A stretch of 64,000 nt of DNA from Symbiodinium natans. Taxonomy: Eukaryota; Sar; Dinophyceae; Suessiales; Symbiodiniaceae. Shown here one piece after another: positions 1 to 8,398 of this stretch. A program made the translations under genes and the position numbers. Position 1 is the stretch's first letter; every line of letters starts with the position of its first letter. Under the pieces are notes generated by a model. The model ran no database searches. It worked only from the letters and a program-made list of their open reading frames with translations, and had not been told where the DNA came from. The stretch spans positions 272,001-336,000 of the forward strand of contig CAJNDS010002237.1 of assembly GCA_905221605.1 (NCBI GenBank), in the 5' to 3' direction.

Positions 1-72
1 TCTTATACCAAGGACGTTCTGTGTTATGGGTACCCGATTTTGCGAAACGCTGCATTGGCATGAAGCATGTCC

Positions 73-103
<31 letters not shown>

Positions 104-104
104 T
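73..104. repeat. A-run plus (TA)n microsatellite at 5' edge of retroelement
   Basis: Nine A residues followed by about 12 TA units lie directly against the first base of terminal repeat A1. The 3' edge of the element carries the mirror arrangement, (TA)n then a T run, so the element appears to sit inside an AT-microsatellite target. Confidence 0.85.
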
Positions 105-179
105 TCACCTTGACCCTCGAATTTGTTCGTCCAACTTGAGTTGCTGCCCGCATCTTCCGTGCTCAAGTGATTCCTGGGG
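103..179 (+). repeat. Terminal direct repeat A1
   Basis: About 76 bp beginning ATTCACCTTGACCCTCG. It recurs at 5344-5419 with one visible substitution (GTGCTC against GTACTC). This is the left member of the split direct repeat pair. Confidence 0.92.
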
Positions 180-190
180 AATAGTGTGTC

Positions 191-610
191 ATGGGCGACC
201 CCATTGGTGTTTACGTGCAGGTTCTCAACTGGGCATCTCACCTGTTATTGTGGACTAAAGGAAATCCTCCTTCTGAGTGCAGGTGCCATTGTGAGGTAGC
301 CAAATCGGATTTGGATTCCTGCGCTGGCATAGTGAAAGATCTGGTGCAGTCCTGCCTTGAAACCTCACTGGCAGTTGGCAATAGCATCACTACCACTACC
401 ACGACCAGAGGGCAGCCCGTCAGAGCTCCACTTGGTTTGTGGTGGCTTGTGATATTGCTGATTCTCGCTCATACGGTTGGGTTTGTGCTCGGACACTTTG
501 CGCGCATCCCAGCACGAGTGGTCAAGCAGTCTCAAACAAGAGCTTTGCCTATATCTCCTGCTTCCACTGACAGTTCGGTCTCTCGAGCTCGTCGCGGTGT
601 TGCGGCTTGA
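191..610 (+). CDS. Small ORF with cysteine cluster and one membrane segment (ORF0 of the retroelement)
   Basis: The 139-residue ORF starts at ATG 191 and ends with TGA 608-610, two bases before the ATG of the gag-like ORF. Residues 30-34 hold a C-x-C-x-C cluster, with further Cys at 43 and 55. A Thr-rich stretch follows (about 67-72), then a hydrophobic segment (about 81-101, rich in L, W, I and V) long enough to cross a membrane, then a basic Ser/Arg-rich tail. I do not recognise the family. Its position in the ORF train, with stop and start nearly touching, suggests it belongs to the element and is translated from the same RNA. A membrane-anchored protein is not a standard component of DIRS elements. 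It could instead be a fortuitous ORF, but the composition looks protein-like. Confidence 0.55.
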   Translation: MGDPIGVYVQVLNWASHLLLWTKGNPPSECRCHCEVAKSDLDSCAGIVKDLVQSCLETSLAVGNSITTTTTTRGQPVRAPLGLWWLVILLILAHTVGFVLGHFARIPARVVKQSQTRALPISPASTDSSVSRARRGVAA

Positions 611-612
611 AC

Positions 613-1848
613 ATGGCGGGTGCTCAGAGAACCTTAGACATTCCGGAAATGCAGATGCTCGTGGAGTTTCCAGGAGATCTTCATGGGCTTGACTATCACC
701 ATCGAATCTTGTGGTATCGTGTGGATCGCTCGATCTGGATCATCTCATCGCCCGATGGTGACGTTTATGAAGAAGACTACAATGGTGTTACGGTCTTGCC
801 TTCGCCCAGGAACGGTCCTTACCCTGCAGGATATGCTGGTCAGATGTACATTCCCAACAATGCGGACCTGATGGCCGAATACCCAGACCTGCGACAGCAA
901 GCTGAGACCTTGGCAACGGTTCGTGGATGCTTGGACAGACCAGGTGTTGCTGCTGGCGTCCCGGCAGCTCAGCATGGATCTTGGCGAGTGGCTGATGTTG
1001 ATTCCAAGAGGTTTGGTGAGATTGTACCTCCTGGGGATTTGACAGATCCTGCTCACAACGTACTTCTGACGGTTGGAGATCAGCAGAAGCGTTTGCATCT
1101 CCTTGGTGATACCTTGGTCAGCTTGGAGCTCGTCAGTGATTTCGACGCATGGAAGGAGAAGAAGCGACCTGGCCTGCCCGGCGGTGATGCAGGTGACCTG
1201 AGGCTGATGGCATGCGAGAAGCTCGCGTCAGGGAAGCGACAACTTACGCTGACGCGTGCCTTGGAGAAGATGTGTGACAGCAAGTTTGATGACTGGCCGC
1301 ACCGTGGTCCTAAGGCGGTCCGGGACTTCCTGGAATCGGTGGCAGAGAACGGCGGAGACCTGACAACGCACCATGCCTCGTTCCTTCGAAAGTCCGGACT
1401 CTCTGACAACAGTGCAGCCGCTCACGAGTACAAGAACCTCATCGCCATCCTCAAGCTGGCCATCAGCTATGATCAGGTTGACTGCAGCAATCTCGCGAGT
1501 GTAGAACAGGTTGTCAGACGCTTGCTAGAGATCCAGGTTGCAGTCCGTCGAAATCCAAAGCACCCGACCTTTGATGCCTTTGACTACAACACCCGTGGAA
1601 CGGTTGATGAAGTTGGCGGAGCAAGGGCGGGTGGTTATGCCGAGTGGATTGCAGAGCAACAGAAGATCGAAGCTAAGACCTTGAAGTCAACCAGGGAATG
1701 GCGTGAGGAACAAGCCAGTGAGCGACGCCGGGCTGGTCGCTTCAACCAGGACAAGGACGATGAAGATGAAGCGGCCCCATCAGGAGGAAAGACGAACAAG
1801 AAGAAGAAGAAGAAAGGCGGCCCATCAGAGGCCGCCCAGTCATCATGA
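613..1848 (+). CDS. Gag-like ORF1 of the DIRS-type element
   Basis: A 411-residue protein starting at ATG 613. An in-frame TTG six bases upstream is not a likely eukaryotic start. It is hydrophilic and has no recognised enzyme motif. The middle (about residues 180-320) looks helical, and the C-terminus (about 365-411) becomes strongly charged, ending in a run of lysines followed by a short acidic/Ser tail, as expected of a nucleic-acid-binding Gag. No CCHC zinc knuckle is present; DIRS Gag proteins often lack one. The stop overlaps the next ORF's start as ATGA at 1845-1848, suggesting translation by stop-restart. The gag assignment rests on position and composition. Confidence 0.65.
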   Translation: MAGAQRTLDIPEMQMLVEFPGDLHGLDYHHRILWYRVDRSIWIISSPDGDVYEEDYNGVTVLPSPRNGPYPAGYAGQMYIPNNADLMAEYPDLRQQAETLATVRGCLDRPGVAAGVPAAQHGSWRVADVDSKRFGEIVPPGDLTDPAHNVLLTVGDQQKRLHLLGDTLVSLELVSDFDAWKEKKRPGLPGGDAGDLRLMACEKLASGKRQLTLTRALEKMCDSKFDDWPHRGPKAVRDFLESVAENGGDLTTHHASFLRKSGLSDNSAAAHEYKNLIAILKLAISYDQVDCSNLASVEQVVRRLLEIQVAVRRNPKHPTFDAFDYNTRGTVDEVGGARAGGYAEWIAEQQKIEAKTLKSTREWREEQASERRRAGRFNQDKDDEDEAAPSGGKTNKKKKKKGGPSEAAQSS

Positions 1849-4238
1849 CTGCCTCCGATGGCCGCCTTCAGGGGGGCGGCAACAACAATCATGCCCCTGG
1901 TGTTTTGCGTGAGAATTCATTTCATGGAGGTGGTAGAGACGATTTGTTCCCCCTGCCTACTTTGTCATGGAGAAGGCGTAGGGTTCGTACCTCCTCTACC
2001 CTCACTGGCGCGGGTGATGAGTCATGGGGGTTCAGCCGCAGACAGACCGGCAGGATCTCTGAGGCGGTCACCAGCCTCAATGGTATGGCGGCTGCTTCCG
2101 CAGTCAGCGCCAGGCGAGGAGCTTTTGTTGATGGGCATCAGTCGACGGGCGCTCCTACCCGAGCACAGTCCTCAGCTTTGAAGAGGCTGGCATCCGGTGT
2201 CAGAAACATGGGAGGGTGCCCTGTTGGCATGAATCCGAAGGACTGTTTTCAAGACATTCTGAAGTCGAAAGACCTCTATTCTTTGTCTTCGACAACAGTT
2301 GCTCCTTACAACCCTGACCTACTGAAGGTCACCAAGTCAGCGACAGTTCCCAAGGAAGCCACGAGCTTGCTTCCGCCGACTGAGGCAGAGTACATACTGG
2401 ATCCTTCGAGTCACATTCTGAGGAGCCAGTCTGAGATTGATGCTTGGACAAGTGAGAATAGAAGCTTTCAACCGTATTGGGATGAGTCACTACGGAGAGA
2501 TCGTTCACTGCGATTGGAACTCTATCGACAACTACATCGCAAGTCCCTGCTCAGTTTCAGAAAGAATATCTCTGCCAAGGTTGGGTTGTTCTTCGTTTGG
2601 AAGGCTAGTCGCAAAGGCATCAGAATGATCGTGGATGCGAGGATGACAAATGCTTGTCATCGCTCCCCCCCTCGAACCCGCCTTGGAGGAGCCACAGCAT
2701 TGAGTGAAGTTGATGCCTTTGTGGAGGGACCAGATTTAGAGTGCCCTTTGCCAAGTTGCGGAGGCCTGGTGGAGTTACCCACCGCCTTGTTTGGCGACAC
2801 AGCCGACGTGAGTGACGCCTTCTATCAATTTAGCGTGTGGCCACTTGCAGAATGGTTTGGATTGGATGATCCCATTGTGGCCTCTGAGTTCAACATCAGT
2901 CAGGTTTGGTGCGCGACGTCGCAAAGTTATGTTGACGTAGAGCCACATGAGAAATTGTTTCCGGTCTTCACTGGGATGCCACAAGGATGGTCGTGGGCAC
3001 TGCACCTTTGTAATACGGCTGTTGAGTACGGCATGAGCAAGAGCATCCCACCGACACGTTTTGTGAAAGAAGGCCTACCTCCTCCAGATCCGCGACAAGG
3101 TCCCATTGGCAGTGTGTATGTGGACAACATTGGAGTGTTCGGCTTTGTTGAAAAGATGGTGCACCACTCATTTGCCGAGTCGATTGAACATCTCGAACAG
3201 GCTGGCTTCGTACTGCATGAGCTCGAAAGGGGTCTTCATGAGATTTCGAATGTGGGGATTGTGTTGCACACCCGGGAGATGAAGATCAGACATTCCAAAA
3301 AGAGGTCATGGCGGTTGTACCTGGCGCTAAAACATTTGCTTCGATTGAAGAAAGTGACCTCAGAAGCGCTACGAATGATCGCTGGCCACATTGTCCACTA
3401 CTTTTCAATCTGCCGGCCTGGTCTCAGTTGCTTGCATCATGTGTACAAGTTCATCTATCGCTGGCTGGATGGTAAAGCGCATGTCCTGCCCGGGTCGGTG
3501 AAGCGTGAGCTCCGCATGATCATAGGGCTAATTCCGCAGGTGGAAGTTGACATGGCTTCCCCTTACAATGACACCATCTATTGTGGCGATTCTAGTTCAT
3601 ATGGCTATTGCGTGCAAGTGTCGCCTTCAGACGCTGCTGAACAGAGGGAGCTCTTCAGGTTCCATGAACGATGGCGGTTTGTGCAAGTTGAAGAGGGTAT
3701 CGGTGTTGGGCTTGGTTCTCATCATGGGTGGTCTGCCGAGTTTGAAATGCCAGACCTGGCGTATGTTCGTTGGCTGTGTGACCGATTAGGAATCCCACAC
3801 CCCGCCACTGGACAGCTTGAGGCTGGCACAGCTGAGGACGACCGCCCCAACAAGCACTCAAGACGCTTCCAATCAGTCGATTTGGTTGGTTTGGTTCCGA
3901 CGTTGCCGGATACTCTGCTAGCGCCATCTCGATGGCAGACGGTCATCAAAAGGTTGTGGAAGCATGCAGAGGCCATTCATATGAAAGAAGGCCGGGTTGC
4001 TTTGATGGGGCTACGGCGAGCAGCAAAGGACTGTCGCACTCATGGCAAGCGCCTGCTTTGCCTCTGCGATAATCTTGCTGCCGTTTGTGCCTTTGATAAA
4101 GGGCGAGCAAAAGACCTCAGTCTGTTAGCGCTTTGTCGACGTGCAGGTGCCTTGCAGATTTGCACTCGGATCCGTTGGCACTTGAGGTATGTGGAATCAG
4201 CTCGCAATCCTTCACGACAGATCGCGCTCGTTTTGTGA
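1845..4238 (+). CDS. Reverse transcriptase-RNase H ORF2 of the DIRS-type element
   Basis: A 797-residue protein that copies the element's RNA into DNA. RT motif A is ADVSDAF (D321, D324), motif B is GMPQG (377-381), and motif C reads YVDN (425-428) where YxDD is usual, so the second Asp is replaced. An RNase H domain follows: a D at about 582 (CGDSS), an E at about 715 and D742 (CLCDN). The last expected acidic residue, normally in an NPAD-type motif, is absent; the frame ends NPSRQIALVL. The neighbouring frame encodes TTDRAR at the same place, which suggests a frameshift (programmed or decay). The first 180 residues are low-complexity and unassigned. The ATG overlaps the gag stop (ATGA), and the TGA at 4236-4238 is two bases before the recombinase ATG. 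Confidence 0.9.
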   Translation: MTASDGRLQGGGNNNHAPGVLRENSFHGGGRDDLFPLPTLSWRRRRVRTSSTLTGAGDESWGFSRRQTGRISEAVTSLNGMAAASAVSARRGAFVDGHQSTGAPTRAQSSALKRLASGVRNMGGCPVGMNPKDCFQDILKSKDLYSLSSTTVAPYNPDLLKVTKSATVPKEATSLLPPTEAEYILDPSSHILRSQSEIDAWTSENRSFQPYWDESLRRDRSLRLELYRQLHRKSLLSFRKNISAKVGLFFVWKASRKGIRMIVDARMTNACHRSPPRTRLGGATALSEVDAFVEGPDLECPLPSCGGLVELPTALFGDTADVSDAFYQFSVWPLAEWFGLDDPIVASEFNISQVWCATSQSYVDVEPHEKLFPVFTGMPQGWSWALHLCNTAVEYGMSKSIPPTRFVKEGLPPPDPRQGPIGSVYVDNIGVFGFVEKMVHHSFAESIEHLEQAGFVLHELERGLHEISNVGIVLHTREMKIRHSKKRSWRLYLALKHLLRLKKVTSEALRMIAGHIVHYFSICRPGLSCLHHVYKFIYRWLDGKAHVLPGSVKRELRMIIGLIPQVEVDMASPYNDTIYCGDSSSYGYCVQVSPSDAAEQRELFRFHERWRFVQVEEGIGVGLGSHHGWSAEFEMPDLAYVRWLCDRLGIPHPATGQLEAGTAEDDRPNKHSRRFQSVDLVGLVPTLPDTLLAPSRWQTVIKRLWKHAEAIHMKEGRVALMGLRRAAKDCRTHGKRLLCLCDNLAAVCAFDKGRAKDLSLLALCRRAGALQICTRIRWHLRYVESARNPSRQIALVL

Positions 4239-4240
4239 GT

Positions 4241-5077
4241 ATGACACAGTTGGATGCTGCTTTGGAAGGCTACGCAGAGCAACAATTTCTCGATGGGGCG
4301 TCAAAATATGTTCTCACGTGTGCTTTGCAGAATTGTAACATTGAATATCCCATGTGGCCTACCTCGTGTAGATCGAATTATCCAATGACGAAAGCTGCCA
4401 AGCGTGGTTGGGGCAACCTCGAGCCCAGTTCATCCCGAGACCCATGTCCATTGGAGATCGCGTACTTGATTGCTTTTGACATGTTGCTTCGAGGCTTGCC
4501 CTATTTTGCAGCTGCAGTGGTGTTGTGCTTTGATACTAATGGTAGAGTTTGCAGTTTGACAGCTGACAACGTTATTCCACCGGCAAAAGGAGTTGGCAAG
4601 CGTTATTCCTTCTGGACTTTGCTGCTACACCCCCATGAATTAGGTGAACCCTCCAAGGTTGGTGAGTTCAACGATAGCCTAGTCGTGGGCTCTGCTGGTC
4701 GTGAGTGGGTTGGCTCACTTCTTGGGCGTATCTATGTGCTTCACACCGACATGTCTTGCAGTTGCTTGTTTCCATTCACTTTGGCACAGTTTGAAAAGCA
4801 GTTCAAATCCTCCGTTGCGAACCTCAAGCTTCAGAAGTTGAAGCTGACGCCCCACTGTTTGAGACATGGAGGCGCCAGTCACGATTATCTGATGTCTCAC
4901 CGTACTCTTCAGGATATACAACAACGTGGATGCTGGTCTTCATTTGAGTCTGTTCGACGATATGCCAAGCATTGCAGAGTTTCGAAGCAACTTCACCTGC
5001 TGACTGTGCCTCAACAGCGCGCTGCCAAGCAGGCATCACTAGAACTTCCGGCAGCCTTAGCCAAGGCCTTTCAGTGA
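4241..5077 (+). CDS. Tyrosine recombinase ORF3 of the DIRS-type element
   Basis: The 278-residue protein from ATG 4241 is taken as the start because it follows the RT stop as TGA-GT-ATG. The frame is open upstream to 4133 but without an ATG. The tyrosine-recombinase catalytic set is visible in order: R102 (FDTNGR, aligned with the Arg I box), K139 in SKVGEF, HCLRHGG (H205 and R208 of the HxxR box), W232 (RGCW) and the nucleophile Y241 (RRYAK). This enzyme integrates the circular cDNA by strand exchange and distinguishes DIRS elements from LTR retrotransposons. No inactivating stop or frameshift is seen. Confidence 0.9.
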   Translation: MTQLDAALEGYAEQQFLDGASKYVLTCALQNCNIEYPMWPTSCRSNYPMTKAAKRGWGNLEPSSSRDPCPLEIAYLIAFDMLLRGLPYFAAAVVLCFDTNGRVCSLTADNVIPPAKGVGKRYSFWTLLLHPHELGEPSKVGEFNDSLVVGSAGREWVGSLLGRIYVLHTDMSCSCLFPFTLAQFEKQFKSSVANLKLQKLKLTPHCLRHGGASHDYLMSHRTLQDIQQRGCWSSFESVRRYAKHCRVSKQLHLLTVPQQRAAKQASLELPAALAKAFQ

Positions 5078-5120
5078 TTGTTGCTTGTGACGCAGACTTA
5101 CCATATTGGAAAGCGTTGTG

Positions 5121-5343
5121 GAAGTGTTTCAAAAATGTCTTGGATTTTTCGTGTGCACACGAGTTTCGATGGAACTGATCCATCTGTATCGAGCTGACTT
5201 CACGAGACCAAATATGTCTCATTTCGCAGCTTCCTCACTTGGCCCTTTGCATGAAAAGGGCTGCATATGCCACTGATGATACGTCATCATCCTGCATGGG
5301 ATGCTGGATAGGCCCTGGGCAGCATATATTAGGCAGGTGGACA
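5121..5343 (+). repeat. Terminal repeat B1
   Basis: About 223 bp starting GAAGTGTTTCAAAAATG and ending AGGCAGGTGGACA just before A2. It is repeated almost exactly at 5557-5781 and partly at 5446-5555. Confidence 0.92.
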
Positions 5344-5419
5344 ATTCACCTTGACCCTCGAATTTGTTCGTCCAACTTGAGTTGCTGCCCGCATCTTCCG
5401 TACTCAAGTGATTCCTGGG
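5344..5419 (+). repeat. Terminal repeat A2
   Basis: Second copy of A1, immediately after B1 and followed by a 26-bp linker (CCCACTGACCC...). Near-identity to 103-179 supports a structurally complete element. Confidence 0.92.
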
Positions 5420-5445
5420 CCCACTGACCCACCCTTGAACCTAGG

Positions 5446-5555
5446 GAAGTGTTTCAAAAATGTCTTGGATTTTTCGTGTGCACACGAGTTTCGATGGAAC
5501 TGATCCATCTGTATCGAGCTGACTTCACGAGACCAAATATGTCTCATTTCGCAGC
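5446..5555 (+). repeat. Partial extra B repeat
   Basis: The first 110 bp of the B repeat (GAAGTGTTTC... to ...CATTTCGCAGC), truncated and directly abutting the full B2 copy. It is an extra unit relative to the canonical B1-A2-B2 arrangement. Confidence 0.9.
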
Positions 5556-5556
5556 A

Positions 5557-5781
5557 GAAGTGTTTCAAAAATGTCTTGGATTTTTCGTGTGCGCACGAGT
5601 TTCGATGGAACTGATCCATCTGTATCGAGCTGACTTCACGAGACCAAATATGTCTCATTTCGCAGCTTCCTCACTTGGCCCTTTGCATGAAAAGGGCTGC
5701 GTATGCCACTGATGATACGTCATCATCCTGCATGGGATGCTGGATAGGCCCTGGGCAGCATATATTAGGCAGGTGGACAAT
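5557..5781 (+). repeat. Terminal repeat B2 (3' end of element)
   Basis: Full-length copy of B1 with about two substitutions (GTGCGCAC, GCTGCGTATG). It ends AGGCAGGTGGACAAT and runs straight into a TA microsatellite. Confidence 0.92.
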
Positions 5782-5811
5782 ATATATATATATATATATT
5801 TTTTTTTTCCT
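5782..5811. repeat. (TA)n plus T-run at 3' edge of element
   Basis: TA repeat followed by about ten T residues, the reverse-complement arrangement of the 5' flank at 73-104. Confidence 0.85.
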
Positions 5812-6330
5812 TCCTTTGCTGGAATATTGTTTGAAATCCCCATTCTCATAGCCCCCAGCCCCCCCCCCCCCTCCCCCCACCCCGGCGGGTTTTAGATTTT
5901 GGGTTTAGGGCTGTGAAAAGTTATTTGGTATCTGCTATCCTCAATCAAACAATTAATTACAAGAGGTGAAACAAAAGGTCCTGAAAAGGCGCAAAATACG
6001 TACGGGGTCGCCCTCACTTGTTTTTGCCTTTATGTTGCCTTTTGTTCTACCTTGTTGTTACCTCTGTTTTGCTATCTATCTTTCTCCTTTTTGTTTACTT
6101 ATTTTTTAAAAGCCTTTTCCTAGGAAAACGCATGGATTCCCGCCTGGCAGGTCCATGCTGGCCAAACCAAAAAAAGAGGTGGCCGCAAAGGGTTAAAAGA
6201 ACTTTGAGGGCGGCACCGGTACCTTCCTTATTACCTTTTGCTACCTTGTTTTTGCCTTTACTTATTCTGGATCCCAACCCTAAACCCTGAACCCTAAATC
6301 CTAAACAAGGGATGTTCGGGCTAGCCAAGG
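5812..6330. other. AT-rich and low-complexity spacer with first telomeric-like repeats
   Basis: C-run (5858-5880), AT-rich sequence with a T-rich stretch at 6020-6120, then CCCTAAA-like units at 6275-6306. An open + frame at 6018-6290 is Leu/Phe-rich low complexity and is not called as a gene. Confidence 0.6.
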
Positions 6331-6690
6331 TGGGTGGAAGACGTGGTGCACGTGGCAGAGGCCCGTGCAAGCCTCCGGCGGCGGCAGGAAGGCCCTTCGA
6401 GAGCTGCAGGTCACACAGCTGTCGCATAGGGTCTAGGGTTTAGGGCTTCGGGTTTAGGTTTGAGGGTTCAGGGTGGAGAGAGTGTGCCTGTGCCAGGGAT
6501 GAACACCGAGAGCGAGCCGCTAGAAGACGATGGCGAGGCGGTTTGGCTGCGTGTTACTTCCTTCTTCCTTGATGCAGCCCCATTGCCGCTCTGGACGTGA
6601 GTACTTTGCTGGTGCCCGCGTTTGTCTGCATCTGAGCTGTGGAAGTAGAAGTGCCCCAAACCCTAAACCCTAAACCCTAAACCCTAAACC

Positions 6691-6750
<60 letters not shown>

Positions 6751-7861
6751 ACCCTAAGACTGGGCAGCCGGCTGCCGTGGCTGCGGACCACGGCCGCTGC
6801 ATCAAGCCCTTGAGCGGCTCGGAGGTCCCTCAGTTTTGCGTCATGTTCCCCGCATTATTGGAGTTTTTGGGAGTCATCGTCGAGTCTCATAAAATCATAT
6901 ATATATATATGTATATAAACATAGGAAGATGTAGCATATGAATATAATGCATACACACACATATATATATGACATGCATTTACATCTACGTATATATGTG
7001 TGTATATATATGTATATACATGTTCTCGAGCAATCATGTTCCCCACTGGCAGCCTTCAGCATGCTATCAACTTGATGATCACATCAAGAACTCTTGCCGG
7101 CGACGCCCGTCTGCGAGGTCACAGACGTCTACCATCGTGGCTTTGTCGCATGGGCGGGCTTTCCGCGTGCGGAAGAGATGCGGGAGCACAAGGGTCATGT
7201 CATCCACCCTAAACCCTAAGCCCTAGACCCTAAACCCTAAACCCTAAACCCTGAACTCTCTCATCGTGCCTCAGTTGAGCAGGAGCCGCTGTTCCTACAT
7301 GAGTGGGTCTTGTGGCTTGGCAGCCAGCTCTCAATTCTGAACTGGCGCTTGCTCGCCCGACGGAAGGCATGGTCCCGCTGTGTGTCGCTGGCCTTGTTTG
7401 GAGGTTCAGGAATGTAGCTCTTTCAGGGATCCTTTAAGATGATTTAAGGGACGCTGAGCCGCCTAAGCCCTAAACACATATGGGGGCTCACGAAAATAAC
7501 GGACCCCTAACATAGACCCCCAAATAGTAGGATTCCCTCATAATCAGGACCCCAGGAAGGTACCCCCCCCCAATTTCGGAAATTGCCATATCTTGGCTGC
7601 CTGGACAGGGCGTGCAGCTGGAAGACGCCACGCCACTGTCACCTCGATCGCAGCAGAGGCGCCGGAAGCACGCTGTAGCGGCCCTTGCAGCCATCACGAT
7701 GAGTCCTAGTCCTGTTCCGATTCCTGTTGCTGTTCCTGTTCTTCTTGCTTTTCCTTTTCGTGCTTTTCGTACTTGCTCTTGCTCGAACTGGCTGGCTTGG
7801 TTAGGGGTTTGGGCTACTACTGCTACTTCTACTGCGACTGCTACTGCTAGTGCTACTGCTG

Positions 7862-7941
<80 letters not shown>

Positions 7942-7957
7942 GCTACTCCTACTACTG

Positions 7958-8035
<78 letters not shown>

Positions 8036-8274
8036 GGTGTCGGTACCATTCGCGACGGTGTCATTTTCTTCGATTCCCAGTGCTAAAACCTAGTTTTGGC
8101 GCACATTCCAGGCTCCAGTGCCCCTTTGTCTTTTCTTCTTTCTACATGTACCTGCACCGTACGCCTTGCCAGTTTGGGTTTGGGCTGTTAAACTGAAACA
8201 TCGGTATTTACGACACTTCGTGGCTTTTTGGCAGAGCATCCATGTCCGCAACGATGATAGATTATCATTACTAT

Positions 8275-8326
<52 letters not shown>

Positions 8327-8348
8327 GCTGCTCCTACTACTACTACTG

Positions 8349-8398
<50 letters not shown>

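Larger units (their letters stand above)
73..5811 (+). mobile_element. DIRS-order (PAT/Ngaro-like) tyrosine-recombinase retrotransposon
   Basis: This is a nearly complete element with four consecutive ORFs: small TM ORF, gag-like, RT-RNase H and tyrosine recombinase. Instead of LTRs it has split direct repeats, A1 at 103-179, then B1 (5121-5343), A2 (5344-5419) and B2 (5557-5781) after the last ORF. The A1-ORFs-B1-A2-B2 order is the published hallmark of PAT and Ngaro elements, which integrate with a tyrosine recombinase rather than a DDE integrase. A1 and A2 differ at about one site in 75, and B1 and B2 at about two in 220, so the copy looks young. ORFs have no internal stops. Subfamily placement is not settled from sequence alone. 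Confidence 0.9.

Noticed and set aside
4133-4240. Upstream extension of the recombinase frame
   Set aside because: Open but has no ATG; the start at 4241 fits the stop-start spacing of the other ORFs. It may reflect the RNase H frame change instead.
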